A DNA stretch of 64,000 nt from Pocillopora verrucosa. Taxonomy: Eukaryota; Cnidaria; Anthozoa; Scleractinia; Pocilloporidae. The translations under genes and the position numbers were made by a program. Of the stretch, positions 1 through 11,759 are shown piece by piece. Positions within the stretch are counted from its first letter, which is position 1; every line of letters starts with the position of its first letter. The DNA is taken from contig NC_089319.1 in assembly GCF_036669915.1 (NCBI RefSeq), positions 15,638,770 to 15,702,769 of the forward strand, written 5' to 3'. The notes under the pieces are model-generated. The model had not been told where the DNA came from. It did no database searches and was given only the letters and a program-made list of their open reading frames with translations.

Positions 1-366
1 ACTACTTGAGCAGTTGTGAAAAGAAGACCTGAAAAAAAAATTCAGGCCTGTACGGGATTTGAACCCATGACCTCTGCGATATTGGTGCAGCGCGAAGATC
101 GCTTTCATATTCACGTCTTTATCAGCAGTTCAAATATATGAATTTCATATATTCACAGTCGTTTATTCACTACTTCACGGGTTAACTGGGATCCAACATA
201 ATGACCAGCTCCCAGTTGACTTGTTAGTTCAGTTAGTAGAGCGCTGCACCGGTATCGCAGAGATCATGGGTTAAAATCCCGTACAGGCCTGAATTTTTTT
301 TCAGGCCTTCTTTTCACTACTGCTCTAGTAGCGTTCATAACTGCGAAGATCACTTTCATATTCACA
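1..366. repeat. tRNA-derived SINE copies in inverted arrangement
   Basis: Positions 1-95 are the reverse complement of 240-332, giving arms of about 93 bp around a spacer of about 145 bp. The plus-strand arm is the 3' part of a tRNA-like SINE followed by a short hairpin (GCCTGAA, T-run, TTCAGGCC) and a tail. The spacer holds the family's own upstream sequence, including a short palindrome around ATATATGAATTTCATATAT. A third, minus-strand relative lies near 40400-40640. The left arm is cut at the anticodon arm. The family name is not known to me; the tRNA origin is seen directly in the A-box and B-box-like segments. Confidence 0.8.
218..289 (+). other. tRNA-Thr(GGT)-like head of a SINE
   Basis: A 72-nt cloverleaf can be drawn. 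The acceptor GACTTGT pairs imperfectly with ACAGGCC. The D-arm is GTTC/GAGC. The anticodon stem CTGCA/CGCAG has one mismatch around loop CCGGTAT, with anticodon GGT (Thr) but C instead of the universal T33. The T-arm ATGGG/CCCGT closes loop TTAAAAT, where a tRNA would have TTCAAAT. The degraded T-loop and the continuing SINE body argue that this is a repeat head with an old pol III promoter, not a working tRNA. Confidence 0.65.
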
Positions 367-494
367 TTACTGAATTTGTACTCTAAATAAAAAGGCCCAG
401 AGTTAATAGACTCCTATGTGAGCTATATCGATGAGCCACTTCCCTTAATGCTGGAAAAAATATTGCTTTTCTCCTGTAGATTCATTTAAAATGC

Positions 495-1583
495 ATGAAT
501 TTTCTTCATTTCTCAACAGATAAACAAAGCACCATCCAGTTCAGTTTACCAACGACGATAATTCTCGCCACAGCCATATCATTTAGTCTCGTGATGTCTG
601 TGATAGGCAACTCTCTTGTGATTTGCATCATAGCCAACCAACGAACCATGAAAACACCAACCAATTGTCTTATACTGAACTTGGCCGTTTGTGATATTTT
701 GACCAGTGTACTAATGACACCACATTTCATCCAAATGATATTTCTTGGAGGCAAATGGTTTGGTGGTGTTTTGGGAAGCTTTACTTGCAAAATGTTGGAA
801 TACGGAAACTCTGTTACACTTTTCTGCTCTCTTTTAAACCTTGTTGCTATCGCCATTGATCGATGTCTCGCCGTAACTCGACCACTATCTTATAAACTTT
901 CATCACAATGGATGGTAAAGATTTCAATTCCTGTCATGTGGTTGATTTCATTTTCATTGCCTATAGGAAGTCTTTCGAACACACAATTATTATACTATGA
1001 AGGTGATGTGTGGCCAAGATGTGTAGAAAATAATGATCGCGGCTCTGTTGACTTGTACTTATCGGTAGCTACTGTAGTAGGCTCGTTTATAGCATTGATT
1101 ACGCTTTATTCAGTGATTTCTTATCGTCTTTGGAGAAGAAACATTCCTGGTGAGATTCCCAGCAATCAAAAGGAACTTGTGATTCGTACAGCACGAAAGG
1201 TCACTATTTTAATGATATCAGTTGTAGTTGTCTTCTTTGTTTCATGGGCACCAGCTTTTGCGGTTCTCCTTATCTTGGTCTTTGGAAACGCTGGTCCGAC
1301 GTTTGGAGCAGTTTTGGTGCAACACCCCCTTTTATTTGGTATAAGTTTCTGGCTCATTTGTAACAACAGCGCCTTTAACCCTTTGCTGTATTTCATATTT
1401 ATTGAAAGTTTCCGTCAAGGCTTGAGATCGGTCTGTTCAAGATGTCGCGTTCCTCGATTCTCACTGCAGGAAAGGAGGGTCAAAACTGGACAAGAATTAA
1501 CCAGGATTAGGCCAACTCTGGATATCATCAATAAGGAAGAAGGAAACATTGAATTGACGGCGTACTCTGGGTACAATTCATGA
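495..1583 (+). CDS. Class A (rhodopsin-like) GPCR, neuropeptide-receptor-like
   Basis: Intronless 362-residue seven-transmembrane receptor. Visible landmarks: N39 in TM1 (IGNS), LAVCD with D67 in TM2, C98 at the TM3 start and C176 in the second extracellular loop (the usual disulfide pair), a DRC motif (122-124) in place of DRY, SWAP (250-253) in place of CWxP in TM6, and NPLLY (295-299) in TM7. The tail of about 60 residues is Arg- and Ser-containing. It would sit in the plasma membrane and signal through G proteins. The overall pattern suggests a peptide-type receptor, but the ligand cannot be read. The start is uncertain: an excellent pyrimidine tract and acceptor (TTTCTCAACAG, ending at 519) lies just after the ATG, so an upstream exon may supply a different N-terminus. 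Confidence 0.93.
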   Translation: MNFLHFSTDKQSTIQFSLPTTIILATAISFSLVMSVIGNSLVICIIANQRTMKTPTNCLILNLAVCDILTSVLMTPHFIQMIFLGGKWFGGVLGSFTCKMLEYGNSVTLFCSLLNLVAIAIDRCLAVTRPLSYKLSSQWMVKISIPVMWLISFSLPIGSLSNTQLLYYEGDVWPRCVENNDRGSVDLYLSVATVVGSFIALITLYSVISYRLWRRNIPGEIPSNQKELVIRTARKVTILMISVVVVFFVSWAPAFAVLLILVFGNAGPTFGAVLVQHPLLFGISFWLICNNSAFNPLLYFIFIESFRQGLRSVCSRCRVPRFSLQERRVKTGQELTRIRPTLDIINKEEGNIELTAYSGYNS

Positions 1584-3262
1584 GCGGGAGTATATCCCTT
1601 GAAGCATAAAACGTTAGTATAATTCAGCGGTTTGGTCTTCCAATTAATTTGGAATGAAGTCTTCAGATCAGATAATCTTTAGATTTTGTTCCCTTGTAGG
1701 TTTAAATACAGTTTCTTCTTAGAAGAACTTTACCTTTGAAAATTTTGTTGACAGGTTATTAGTATCAGAGACAGAATGTTTCTCAGTCTTCGATAATTTG
1801 TATTATACTGTGTCTGATCGGTTGAACCATACCTGACTCCAATGATGATTCAGGCAAGAAATAGTATCATTCAATCTGATAAGTTATTGGTTACAACTGC
1901 AGGCTCCCTCTCGCTTTAAATCAGTGTAGGACAGACTTCTCTAATATGTGCTCTTAGCTCTATAGTGTATTTACTGATTTTCACCACATAAATTCAAAGC
2001 AAAATCATTTCACTTCTTGTTATTAAGTGGAGTTTTAACGGGGTATCTGAAGTAAGTTTACTTTGGTTAACTGCATCATTTATCACATACGTTGTACTAT
2101 ATAATCAACAGTCCAATTGTTGTAGCCAAATGGATAGAACCATTCCGGAAAGAAGGCTCCCCTATCATGCGTCGTTTTGCTGCTTTTTTTCTGTCTCATT
2201 CTCCACTTATACCGCTTTCTCGGTCAAAAATATTTCAAAAAAATATATTTTCAAAAATAAAAGAGCTGTTGAATAGATTCAATGTCAAATTTGTGCAAAA
2301 ACCAGACACGTGATTCTTCCTATACCTAAAATAGTTCAGTCAAAGCCGGTCAGGTTTCATTGGAATTGGAGCAAAATTAGACATTTTCCTACTGGATCAA
2401 AGGGTGGACTATCTTCAATAAACTCAAGGTCTTATCCGTGGCTTCATTTCTCGATCAAATAACCCTATTATGATGTTCATAAACGGAATAATTATTCAAG
2501 AAAGAACATAATTTAAAATAACAGCATTCAGCTCTCACTCTCGGCCTGAAAACTACACCCAGAAGCGGTAACTATTCTGCATTTCTTCATGCTCTTTCAA
2601 AATGTAATCCAGAATATAGGAAAACTTGTTCGAGAGGAAATCTGCGAGATGAACCCAATGAGTATGTCCGGGTCGTGATCCTGCCCCTTTAAGCTTCCCA
2701 TCTTGTTGACATGTGGTTGTTTTTGCCCTTCCTTTTGGCTCCTCGGGCTAAATGTCAAAACCTATCTATTGGCACAGCAGTATTTATTTGGGTTTAGCCA
2801 AGAAGTAAGATAGTCTCGCAATAGCTTGTTTGATCATTTCCTTTTCGTTCGGAGATTTTCTGGCAGAACTAAAAATAGTAACTAATAGCCCGAAAGGAAG
2901 AAATAACTCGATGTCTGCAAGGTTTTGTTACTTTTGTCACGCAATTCACAATGACTCAGACGAGAATGATTTTTGTTTGTTGTATGTAATCAAAGCATTA
3001 AAAGAATACCTCACAACGCGATGTTTTCTTTACTGTTTTCCTCTTTGTCTAAGGAAACTATCTTGACAACACAAAAAGGTAAAAAATAAACAATTAGCGA
3101 GGACAGAAATGATGAAGACCCCCGATGAGAAGGGGCGTCACCTGGAGCCGTCAACCTACAGTGTCACGCGCTAGTCAGTGCACTTTCCCCTCCATCGCAG
3201 CATGTTTCTGGAATAATCTACACAGAATAACCTCATTCGCCTTGGAATCAACACTTCGTAAA
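1584..3262. other. Intergenic, no gene seen
   Basis: 3' flank of the GPCR and 5' flank of the next gene. AT-rich, with only short open frames lacking splice support or family resemblance. The tail of the interval is presumably the 5'UTR and promoter of the gene starting at 3263. Confidence 0.6.
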
Positions 3263-6200
3263 ATGGTGATGGGTATTTATCTAAAGATCCTTTTGAGCTA
3301 CGAGCTTTTCCTTCTGCTTAATTGCAACGCGATGGAAGGTTAGTTACAGTGTCAAAATCCTTTTGCATCCTGGAAGAAAAATATTACACAGCGTGCAGCA
3401 TATTCTGCTCTCGGTTACTTCGATTTTCTTCGGTTAAAAGTTTACCTACTGAATGCCAAATACATTCTGTATCTCATGTATAAAGGGAAGCCGTACCTTA
3501 CCTTGGCAAGCTTTATTTCAATACTTAGTCCGTAGGAATAAAGATGAAAATTCTTCAGTTCTTGCAAATATTAACTAACCTCCACGCTGTCATATCACAG
3601 CACGATATTCATTGTTAATCGACGATAAATTCTTGTTATGCGGCAAATCCTAATTTTCTAGTAGCGAGTGCAAATTATTTTCCCGGCTTGAAATAAATGA
3701 GAAATTTTCAAATTCCTTTATTGACGTATTACTGAGGTGATATTATATAATCTGCCTTATAAAATTTAAGTTGATGATGAGTGTTAATATTTTTTCTACT
3801 GTCATCACAAGGGCGTTCACAAAGTAAATGTTCTTTTGCCAAAAGTGGACCTAAATATATGTGTATTTCGGTGCTTTTTGTTTTGTGTTGTTATCATTTT
3901 TGCCTTTCGAGGGCAAAACTTTAGGAGAGGTGATTGGGTGTCCATCAACAGTACATCTCGTAATGTCACATAATCATGTCACCGGCCTAACAATTTTAAT
4001 TTGCTGTAGTCCTGAAACGAAACCATAATCTTCTCACAATCTGTCCTTATTAAGTTTTGCCTGAATTAAAAGAGGAGAAAATCCGCCCTAAATTGTGAAA
4101 GTTTTGCGGGTTGGCATTTCACGGGGCTTTATTTTTTTGCGATGCTAACGGGGAGTTATAAAAAATCATAATAATAATAATAAAAGAAGGAATTGACTAT
4201 ACAGACAGCATTTCAGCATTATTTTATTTTCCAAAACCTTAATTAACATCTTAACCTTCATTCATTTAAGTTTTCTTGTTTTATTTAACCTATGAAACAA
4301 CCAAAGAAGTATTGCAGTATTCTGATCAATTGTCAGGTATTTGGGAGGCTATATTAAAGAAAGACTGCGTGGGTTTTTGTTGTTGTTGTTGTTGTTATTG
4401 TCTTCTTTGGGTTTTTCTTAACTGTTTGTACAGATTTGGAATGAAAGAGCATGAGCTTAAATCCTTCAAAGCCAACATATTGCACAATCCAGTTAGGTCA
4501 CGTATTCCAAATTCATCATGAAATCGTCCATCCATTTATTTGTAATATACAAACTTCTTCTCTAAGTTTCACCTTTCTCCTCTGTTTTTGATGGGCTAAC
4601 ATGTCCTCAGCCAATGAGCATGCTGAAAAATTTGCATTCATATATATTTGTATGCACCGATTGCAGATCCGTGATCAGGACGAGGGTCGTGATATAAAGG
4701 TTGTTTTCTCTCATTTTTGTTTATATCTCCTTTCCTTACATTACAAATGTTAAAAAAGTTGCTATTTATTTATCCCTAGGACAACTTAAAACAGAGCCGT
4801 CATCTCTGAGGTCCACCAGCGTGACGTCATCTTCAATATCAGATTTCACTGAACGAGTAACTACAGAGGAGGAACAGAACATTCCGACAACATTCGCCAC
4901 CGGGCAGCCGGCCATAACAAATACTACCGTGATACCAAATGAGTCTAGCAGGCCAACAGCTACACTGCTCCACCATAAGAAGACTACTGTGGGCTCCGCC
5001 GTGGCTTCACATGGCACAGAAAAAAGTGGTAATTATTGTTTAAAGAGAATAAGCAAATTTTCCATCGAGGCCCTAATGATTACAAGCCTGATAAAAAACC
5101 TAAGAAACATACTCTTCATCATATCTCTCGCTATTATATGTCACTGATCAACTTTTCACCATAATGTCAATAGTGTTAGAGTGTTTCACTGTTCATGAGT
5201 GCTCGTTATTGACAATTTCTAGTAGATGGTCATCTCTGAATTTTTAAGCCCAATACCTCTGACCTCAGGGTACAGCATGCAGCGGGGTGGGATGACTACT
5301 GCGAGGAGCTCAGGTTCTACTCGACTTTTCTAATTCATGTACGCTTGGAATGCATGATCCGCTTTATCCCTTTAGAAGTACTTTGCTCTCTCTAAGATCT
5401 TCGTGTGATTTTGAAAGCTTTTGCGATCATTTCGTCGCACCGTGGTGATAAGATATCTGGTCTCACTAGTCCAACAGAGTGATATTAAACTGAACTTAGA
5501 AAGCAGTGCCTGTGATAAACACACGCATCAACCCTGCAACCACTCAGATAAAAAAGAAAACTAACACCAATTACGACTCAATCGCTTTTATTTTTTTGCC
5601 CTTCGGATCGTTTGCAGCAGTCTTTAATGTGTGTGATTGCTTTGGTTTTGGTTTATCACAATAAATATAACTGTCCTCTAAGGATCATTGGGGTCGATTC
5701 TCACTAACCGACCTCTACAGATGATTATCCTATAATCGACTTTTCTTGCTCGCGCCGCCTGTCAGAGAGTGTTGGTTTGTGCTGATCTAAATGTTCCTTT
5801 TTTTCAGGAAAAACGCCCTTGACGTTGTATGGAGCAGTAGTGGGTGGTGCTGTTGTCCTAACAATGGCTGCACTTACAGCTGTCTGTTATAAAACTCATA
5901 GAAGCAGGTAACTTAATAAGCTTTACAAGGGAATTCTTAGCTAATGCAGTTTTTACCGAGATCACGAATCAGTGTTTACTTGAGGATGCATGGAGCAAAC
6001 TGTCGTTTGCAAAAAACACTATCACAACTTAGTAAGACTAAATATATGGTTCACAACGGGAATTTCCAAAAAAAAACTTTGATATTTGAAAGGGTTCGTA
6101 TCTACTGCGTGTGTTTAAAACGTAAGAGATCTGTCAGTGACACTGATAAATGAATATAGGGGTAGTTACTAAGGAAACTACGGCGCTGTATGGGTGGGTA

Positions 6201-9200
6201 GTATCACAAGATAATTTGTAGCTAATGCTTTTCTGTTTGAAATTGTGAAGAGATTTACCCCTACTAAAAGTAATTTAATCCACAGGCCAAGGAAGGGAAG
6301 CCTACGGGTGAAATCTGCTCCGGATTCAGAAGCGTTTGAAATGGAACAATTTCACACCAGGTACAGCATGTTCATTCAAATTAGGAACATAGTTAGGATA
6401 CAAACATGGTCATTCTTGCTTGCTTGTGACTAAAAACATTCTTTTTACTAATTTGTTGTTCAATTCTTTGTCCTAAGGAATTCGTCCCCAGCAAGGGCCA
6501 TCTCAGGTAAGGCAAGGGTCGTATTAGATGGCGCATTAGCGCACTAAAAAGATGAACACCGCTGAAATTGGTTCATATTGAAAGTCAAAGAGAATGCCTC
6601 TAGAATCTAGATAAATTTTTGTGTTGATAGTTGCGCGAAAGCTTCTAGCTTTCTTTTGTGAATTGATCTGCTGTTTCAGTTGTTCTTTTCTAATTGGTCT
6701 AAGTTACACGCGGTATGAGACAAGATGTTCTGCCTTTCTTTTTCATCAGTGACAAACACTATTTACGCGGTATTAGTAAGTTTCGATGCTCAACTCTCTC
6801 ATTTGTTGTTTTTCACCAAAAAAAACTGTCGTTTTTATCTTTAATTCCTTTTTATAAAGTTGTTTTAAACCGTTTCTTTTAGCTCCCCCTGGTCAATTTC
6901 AGCACTAATCACCAATCGTGTACTGCATTGTTAGAGGAGGCGGAGCTTAGAGAAAATAACATACTCGCGGGAGTTTTGAAAAAGGTCCCACTGTAGCCTG
7001 TGGAGGACAAGTTTAGCAAAAAAGCCGAGGCAATGAGCGACATTTCCAGAAAATCACGATTTGATATGAATTCCACACTTTGCAATCTCCTAAAAAAATT
7101 TCCATAAGGTTTTCCTGACAATCAAATTAAAAGAAACAAATGGTAAAACAGCAAAGGAGTTTTTCCCTTTCACAAAATTACGTCAATAAGTAGGCAAAGT
7201 GCTGTTTCTTGTACTAGCAATATGTAGAAGAAGCAAGTTTTTTGTACCCATTTTGATATGTCTTCTAGACGTCCTAAAGCAAAAACAAAGGTACAGTGGG
7301 CCTCTATAATTTGTCTTCTTCAAAAGCCCTATGGTAAAAGTGATTTATTCAAAGTGATTTTATTGAACCCAAGAAAAACATGCAGCCCTCTTTTGCGCGA
7401 CGGAAAGTTGTGTCTTTGTAACGCACTGATGTGAACAACTGAACAAATGAAATGCTTATTGCAAAATTTAAAAAAATGCAATGAAACGATATGGGCCGTC
7501 AAGATATTAGATAGGTTGCGGAAAAAAAAAATGGTCCGAGTGGAAAGGAAGTTCTCTTTCTAAGTGGTCATGGTATTCTTTATAAATATGACGCCATGTC
7601 TTCGTTCGAGTCTGCGTTCTTTCTCACTATAAGTAGGCCTAAACAACTTTCCCTTCTTCTTAGACGCCTACCCTCCTCCTCTCTATTCACAATCGGTTAT
7701 CAGGATTTCTTAGTTAGGTGTTGTGCAAACGTGTGTACTTTTGAAGACAAGTGACACCACAGAGGGTTGATCGTGAGTGTTTGGGTTTTGTTTAGTGCGC
7801 AGACTCAGAAGTCGTGATTCAACAGAAGATTTACTGGACATTTCTCGACGACAGCAAGAACGGGGAATGGCCATGAATGCCAATGAGAACCAGTTTTTTC
7901 CTCCAATTAGTTTTCAGGATCACCATTCAGCTCATGTGAATCCTGCACTTATCGGTGGTGAGTCAAATTGTGTTCGTACAGTACACTACCTTCTATTTCA
8001 GAGACTTTAGCCCATGTATGTTTATTTCGTTGCTTCCCCATTCAATCCAACATGCCTCTGTTTGTTAAAATTTAGGCCGCTCAATAAATACATGTTAACT
8101 TAAAGGTAAATATAGAATCGATATAAAATCTAAGCTGCTATCATTATCCTATATTCAGAACATGGAGATTCGCCTGCACGGCAGACAACCAGAACCTTTC
8201 AAGACCAAATTCGAGTTCTCATCGAAAACGAAATCGACGAGTTAGTATATGACAGTGGGATCGAGGAGGAAAGCTCCGAGAGTCTCCGACGATCACCCGA
8301 TCAACGAGGATCCTCCGAGTGCATCCCCGGTGGTACCTTGAATTCAAACGAAAATAATTCGGAGGGTAACAAGGACAGAAAAACACCTCTTGCTCAAGTA
8401 GGTGAACCGTTCTACCATGTTTTAGAGGGACCTGGGGACGAGTGCAATTCTCTGAGACACACTGTAGATGAAAATGAGAGAGTTGAGTCAGCAAGTATTT
8501 ATCAACCGCTCAGTATCAGCCGCCAGAATTTTTCCAAGCAAGGGATCTTAGTTGACAACGCTGATGCTGAAGATGAGACGATATTGTCAAGTTCTGGAAT
8601 TTATCAGCCCTTAACTCCATCAAAGAGAGTCATTTTAGATGACAAGACAAAAGTGACTTCGCATGGTGGCCTTGATAAAATAATCGACCACAACAACACG
8701 AAAGCCGCTGGATCATCTACAGCAATGTATCAACCTCTACTCGATAGACACAAAGCGCGATCGCGGTCGAACATTGACAGACCACGATCTGTTTCAGGAA
8801 TCTATCATCCCTTAACGCCTAGTCCTGAGAGGGAAGGGCGTCATAAAAGAAGTTGGACAGCCCCGCAAGATATACTATTGCAGGACCTACCTAAGACTTC
8901 GAGGTCAGAAAACAGACAAGGTGAGACAGACCCGGTTTATCAAACAGTGGTTGATGAGCAACGGTGTCCCCTGAATATTGACGACCCAGCAAGTGTATCT
9001 CCTCGTTCTCCGAGACATTCCCCGCGGCCAAGCCCTCATGAACAACGACGAACAATCCACGAACCAACCTACATGGCAGTTCACGTGAGGCCCTCACGAC
9101 AAAATAGAAGGCCTTGTAACAGTGAACATGAGCCCAGATACACCCCGCCACCTTGTCGGAAAAACCGTTCCCCCGTACATCCTTCAGTCTCCAATGCCCG

Positions 9201-9516
9201 CGCAGGCCACCGAAGGATTTCCAGTGATAGCGGCCGTGTTTTGTCCGCAATGCTAAACCCTGACAATACCGACACTTCAGGTCCACCTGATAATAGAAGT
9301 TCCCTTAGCGTTCTACCACGTCACCTTGGACACCGTAGAAACAGGAGCGACATCGGGCTATGTCCCATTGATCAAAGCCATGAGCATGCGTCGCGACGTC
9401 AGACTTCGGGTAGCGACGGTGGAATTCCGCGGACATCAAGCATGAGATCACTTGTAACAGAGTTTCAGAGATCAGCCAGTGACACAACTCATTGTAGGGT
9501 ACATATCGGACCTTAA
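3263..9516 (+). CDS. Single-pass membrane protein with seven YxxL/V motifs in its tail
   Basis: Seven coding exons: 3263-3338, 4780-5028, 5808-5907, 6286-6360, 6478-6506, 7796-7957, 8159-9516. All junctions are GT/AG and phases match (1,1,2,2,1,1), giving 682 aa. Residues 1-22 look like a signal peptide (hydrophobic run ILLSYELFLLLN). Residues 26-109 form a Ser/Thr-rich, mucin-like stalk with N-glycosylation sites NTT and NES and no recognisable ectodomain fold. Residues about 113-136 are one hydrophobic helix followed by basic residues, so type I topology. The roughly 545-residue tail is hydrophilic and Ser/Arg-rich, with Tyr motifs at 316 (YHVL), 345, 379 and 411 (YQPL), 436 (YHPL), 481 (YQTV) and 525 (YMAV). 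The motif at 345 (SIYQPL) fits the ITIM consensus. Such motifs could bind SH2 proteins or endocytic adaptors; that role is inference. The family is not recognised. A missed exon between 3338 and 4780 is possible. Confidence 0.82.
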
Positions 9517-9792
9517 ATATTTGTTCGATTGCTACTGAAGCCAAGGTTGTCAGAATTGAAACTTTGCGTTAACTTCTGAATATATGAATGAGTGAGATTA
9601 ATCCAATACCTTAAACTTTTGTTGAATACCAATGAACGATAAAACGTGAGAAGATTTTGGAAAGATTTCGACATTCCATCTGCGCGGGTAAATTTTTAGG
9701 AGCTGATTATCCGTCAACTGACCCTCAGTGCTCTATAGATAATTGCAAATTCTCCTGATTGTACCGCAGCTTTCACCAAGGGATAACTTAAT

Positions 9793-11275
9793 AATTATTC
9801 CTAGATTCTCAGGGATCACTTTTCTTCCGAATGTATTTTATTATTATTGACAAGATAAACTTGGCGTCGATGATCCTCAAGCCTAGTTCAAGCGTACGAC
9901 GCAAATGCAAGTACAAGGTAAAGAATGTGCGAACGATTCTGGCGCAAATGCAAACGCAAGCGTAAGCGCGGAACAAGAAATTGAGAAAATTTTATTTCTT
10001 TCACTTGTGTTTTACACAAGGATTTGAACTTTTGTCTCATGTGTACATCTTGTATTGATCCTTTAAATCCGAGCCAAATAGTGACCAGCATCTATTTTCT
10101 CTTTACAGTAATACAGCTGAATTATTCAGTATGATGATAAGAATAGCGTAAACGATCGCCAGCTTAAGAGGCTTTGATTGTGAAACGAATTCTGCTCGTC
10201 AGTAAAAAAATTAAATGTTTTGGGGAGAGTATGGAGAATATAGATACTGATGAAATTGATTGATAAATTTCATGAGGGAAAGCGTTCTACTCTAAATTGT
10301 GTTGCAAATAATACAACAAATTAATCGTTTTGAAGAATCTTATGGGGGGGGAGCGAAGTAAAGCTTATTTTTGTCGCTTTCTTTTCTTTCCCATTTTTTA
10401 GTTTTTGTATATTTTTGCTCTTCGTTTTTATCAATATTTCTTATCATAGTCCGGTAATTAGGTCACAACAGTCATTTGTGCGATAATAGTATTCATTCAG
10501 CGTGGCTTTTGCTATCGCTACGCATGGATGAAATTCCCAATAACAATATTCTGCTTTTTTATCAAATAAAACAGTTAGATTCCATGTTACGCATAGATGA
10601 AATTCCCAATAACAATATTCTGCTTTTTTATCATATAAAACAGTTAGATTTCATGTTGTCGTAATTCTGCGCTGTGGGAAATCAAGGAGAACGTCAAAGT
10701 GTGGTTGGAACATCACTGACACACTCGACTGTGCCATCGCCTGTGCTCCTTTTTCAGTGTTTTTGCCACATTTTGACATAATCTGTGATCTGTTGCTGAG
10801 CAGAAGCACGGCACCATGGAATCTATTTGTGAAATAGACAGTTCAGGTCCTGACATTTCAACATATCTTACTGTTCTTGAATCTAGGCGTAATTCAGCCT
10901 CTGGCTGTGATGGTTTAGTTAATAAAGTATTTATCTATCGCTCAACCAATCGGAAAAAAGTAAGATAGCTTTATTCAGCAGAAATTGTTTCTAATTTGAC
11001 AAGCTAAGGATGAGAAAGTAAATAATCTTTTGATACTAGAATATGTCTCATAATTGCGAGGGAAACATTTCAGTGGACAAAGTGCACAACTGTGTATTGC
11101 AAATTGAGATCAGTTCCTTTAAAGTGAAGGTTCACCATCATCTTTTTCCATAGTGATTATTTCTCAGGGCCACTCCTGTTCATGTTTGGCCATCAGCACT
11201 ACTCTGATATAAGCTCCCGTCGACAGAACGTTAGATTACGTGTATCATATTACTTAGTTTGGAAAACTGGTCGGA
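9793..11275. other. 1.5-kb block specific to the left duplicate; no gene seen
   Basis: The flanks (GCAGCTTTCACCA on the left, GATGACTCTGAC-like sequence on the right) are adjacent in the right unit near 14670-14710. The block holds a degenerate run of GCAAATGCAAACGCAAGCG-type sequence (about 9896-9970) and a 69-bp tandem duplication (10519-10656). No coding exon is supported. Confidence 0.6.
10519..10656 (+). repeat. 69-bp tandem duplication, two copies
   Basis: Copies at 10519-10587 and 10588-10656 both begin TACGCAT(A/G)GATGAAATTC and differ at only a few bases. High identity suggests a recent event. It has no coding context. Confidence 0.9.
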
Positions 11276-11479
11276 TTTTGGCTAAACGAGCCTTGAGCGA
11301 TGACTCTGACGAGAAGAAAATTGCATAAGAAAAATACGTCTCACTATTACGAGAGAAATCCAAAAGTATCGCTCTCGAGACTACCCTCTGATAAAAGTAG
11401 TTGTCTCAATCAAGAAGAGGCCAATCAGGAACAGGTCCAACACTGACGTCAAATTGTTCAAAGTGTCACCGGCTAAGTA

Positions 11480-11759
11480 GATAACACACCACCTGTGACA
11501 TAAACACGATTTTAGAAAAGGTGTTGTGTTCTATTTAAGTGCCTATTATGGCATTTCATTTTAGCGTTAAAGTCGACATACTTGTCAAAGAGATGGGATT
11601 CATTTGTTTGAGTTATTGCAAAGATGTTTAATCGCTCGTAGTAAGTGTGTTCAACGTATGTGCGGCGCTTTTCAGTTGCAGTTTATTTAAAACTGGTAAA
11701 GTTTGTGTTCTCAGTGTAAATAACGGCTTGTTTTGTCTACAACTCATTATATTCTGACG
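11480..11759 (+). promoter_or_regulatory. Conserved promoter of left secreted-protein gene
   Basis: Sequence is conserved with 14920-15199 upstream of the paralogue. A CACCTG E-box (11490-11495; counterpart 14931-14936) is followed by a TATA-like CTATTTAAG (from 11531; counterpart near 14976), about 220 bp before the ATG in both copies. Conservation between diverged duplicates suggests function, but no transcription start is proven. Confidence 0.5.

Noticed and set aside
218-289. Functional tRNA-Thr gene
   Set aside because: C33 in place of T33, a mutated T-loop, acceptor mismatches and a continuous SINE body indicate a repeat head.
4276-4521. 81-codon open frame with poly-Cys run
   Set aside because: The Cys run comes from a (TTG)n microsatellite, and the frame lies inside intron 1 of the receptor gene with no splice support.
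8891-9286. 131-codon minus-strand frame
   Set aside because: Shadow of the large last exon of the receptor gene on the plus strand; no family resemblance.
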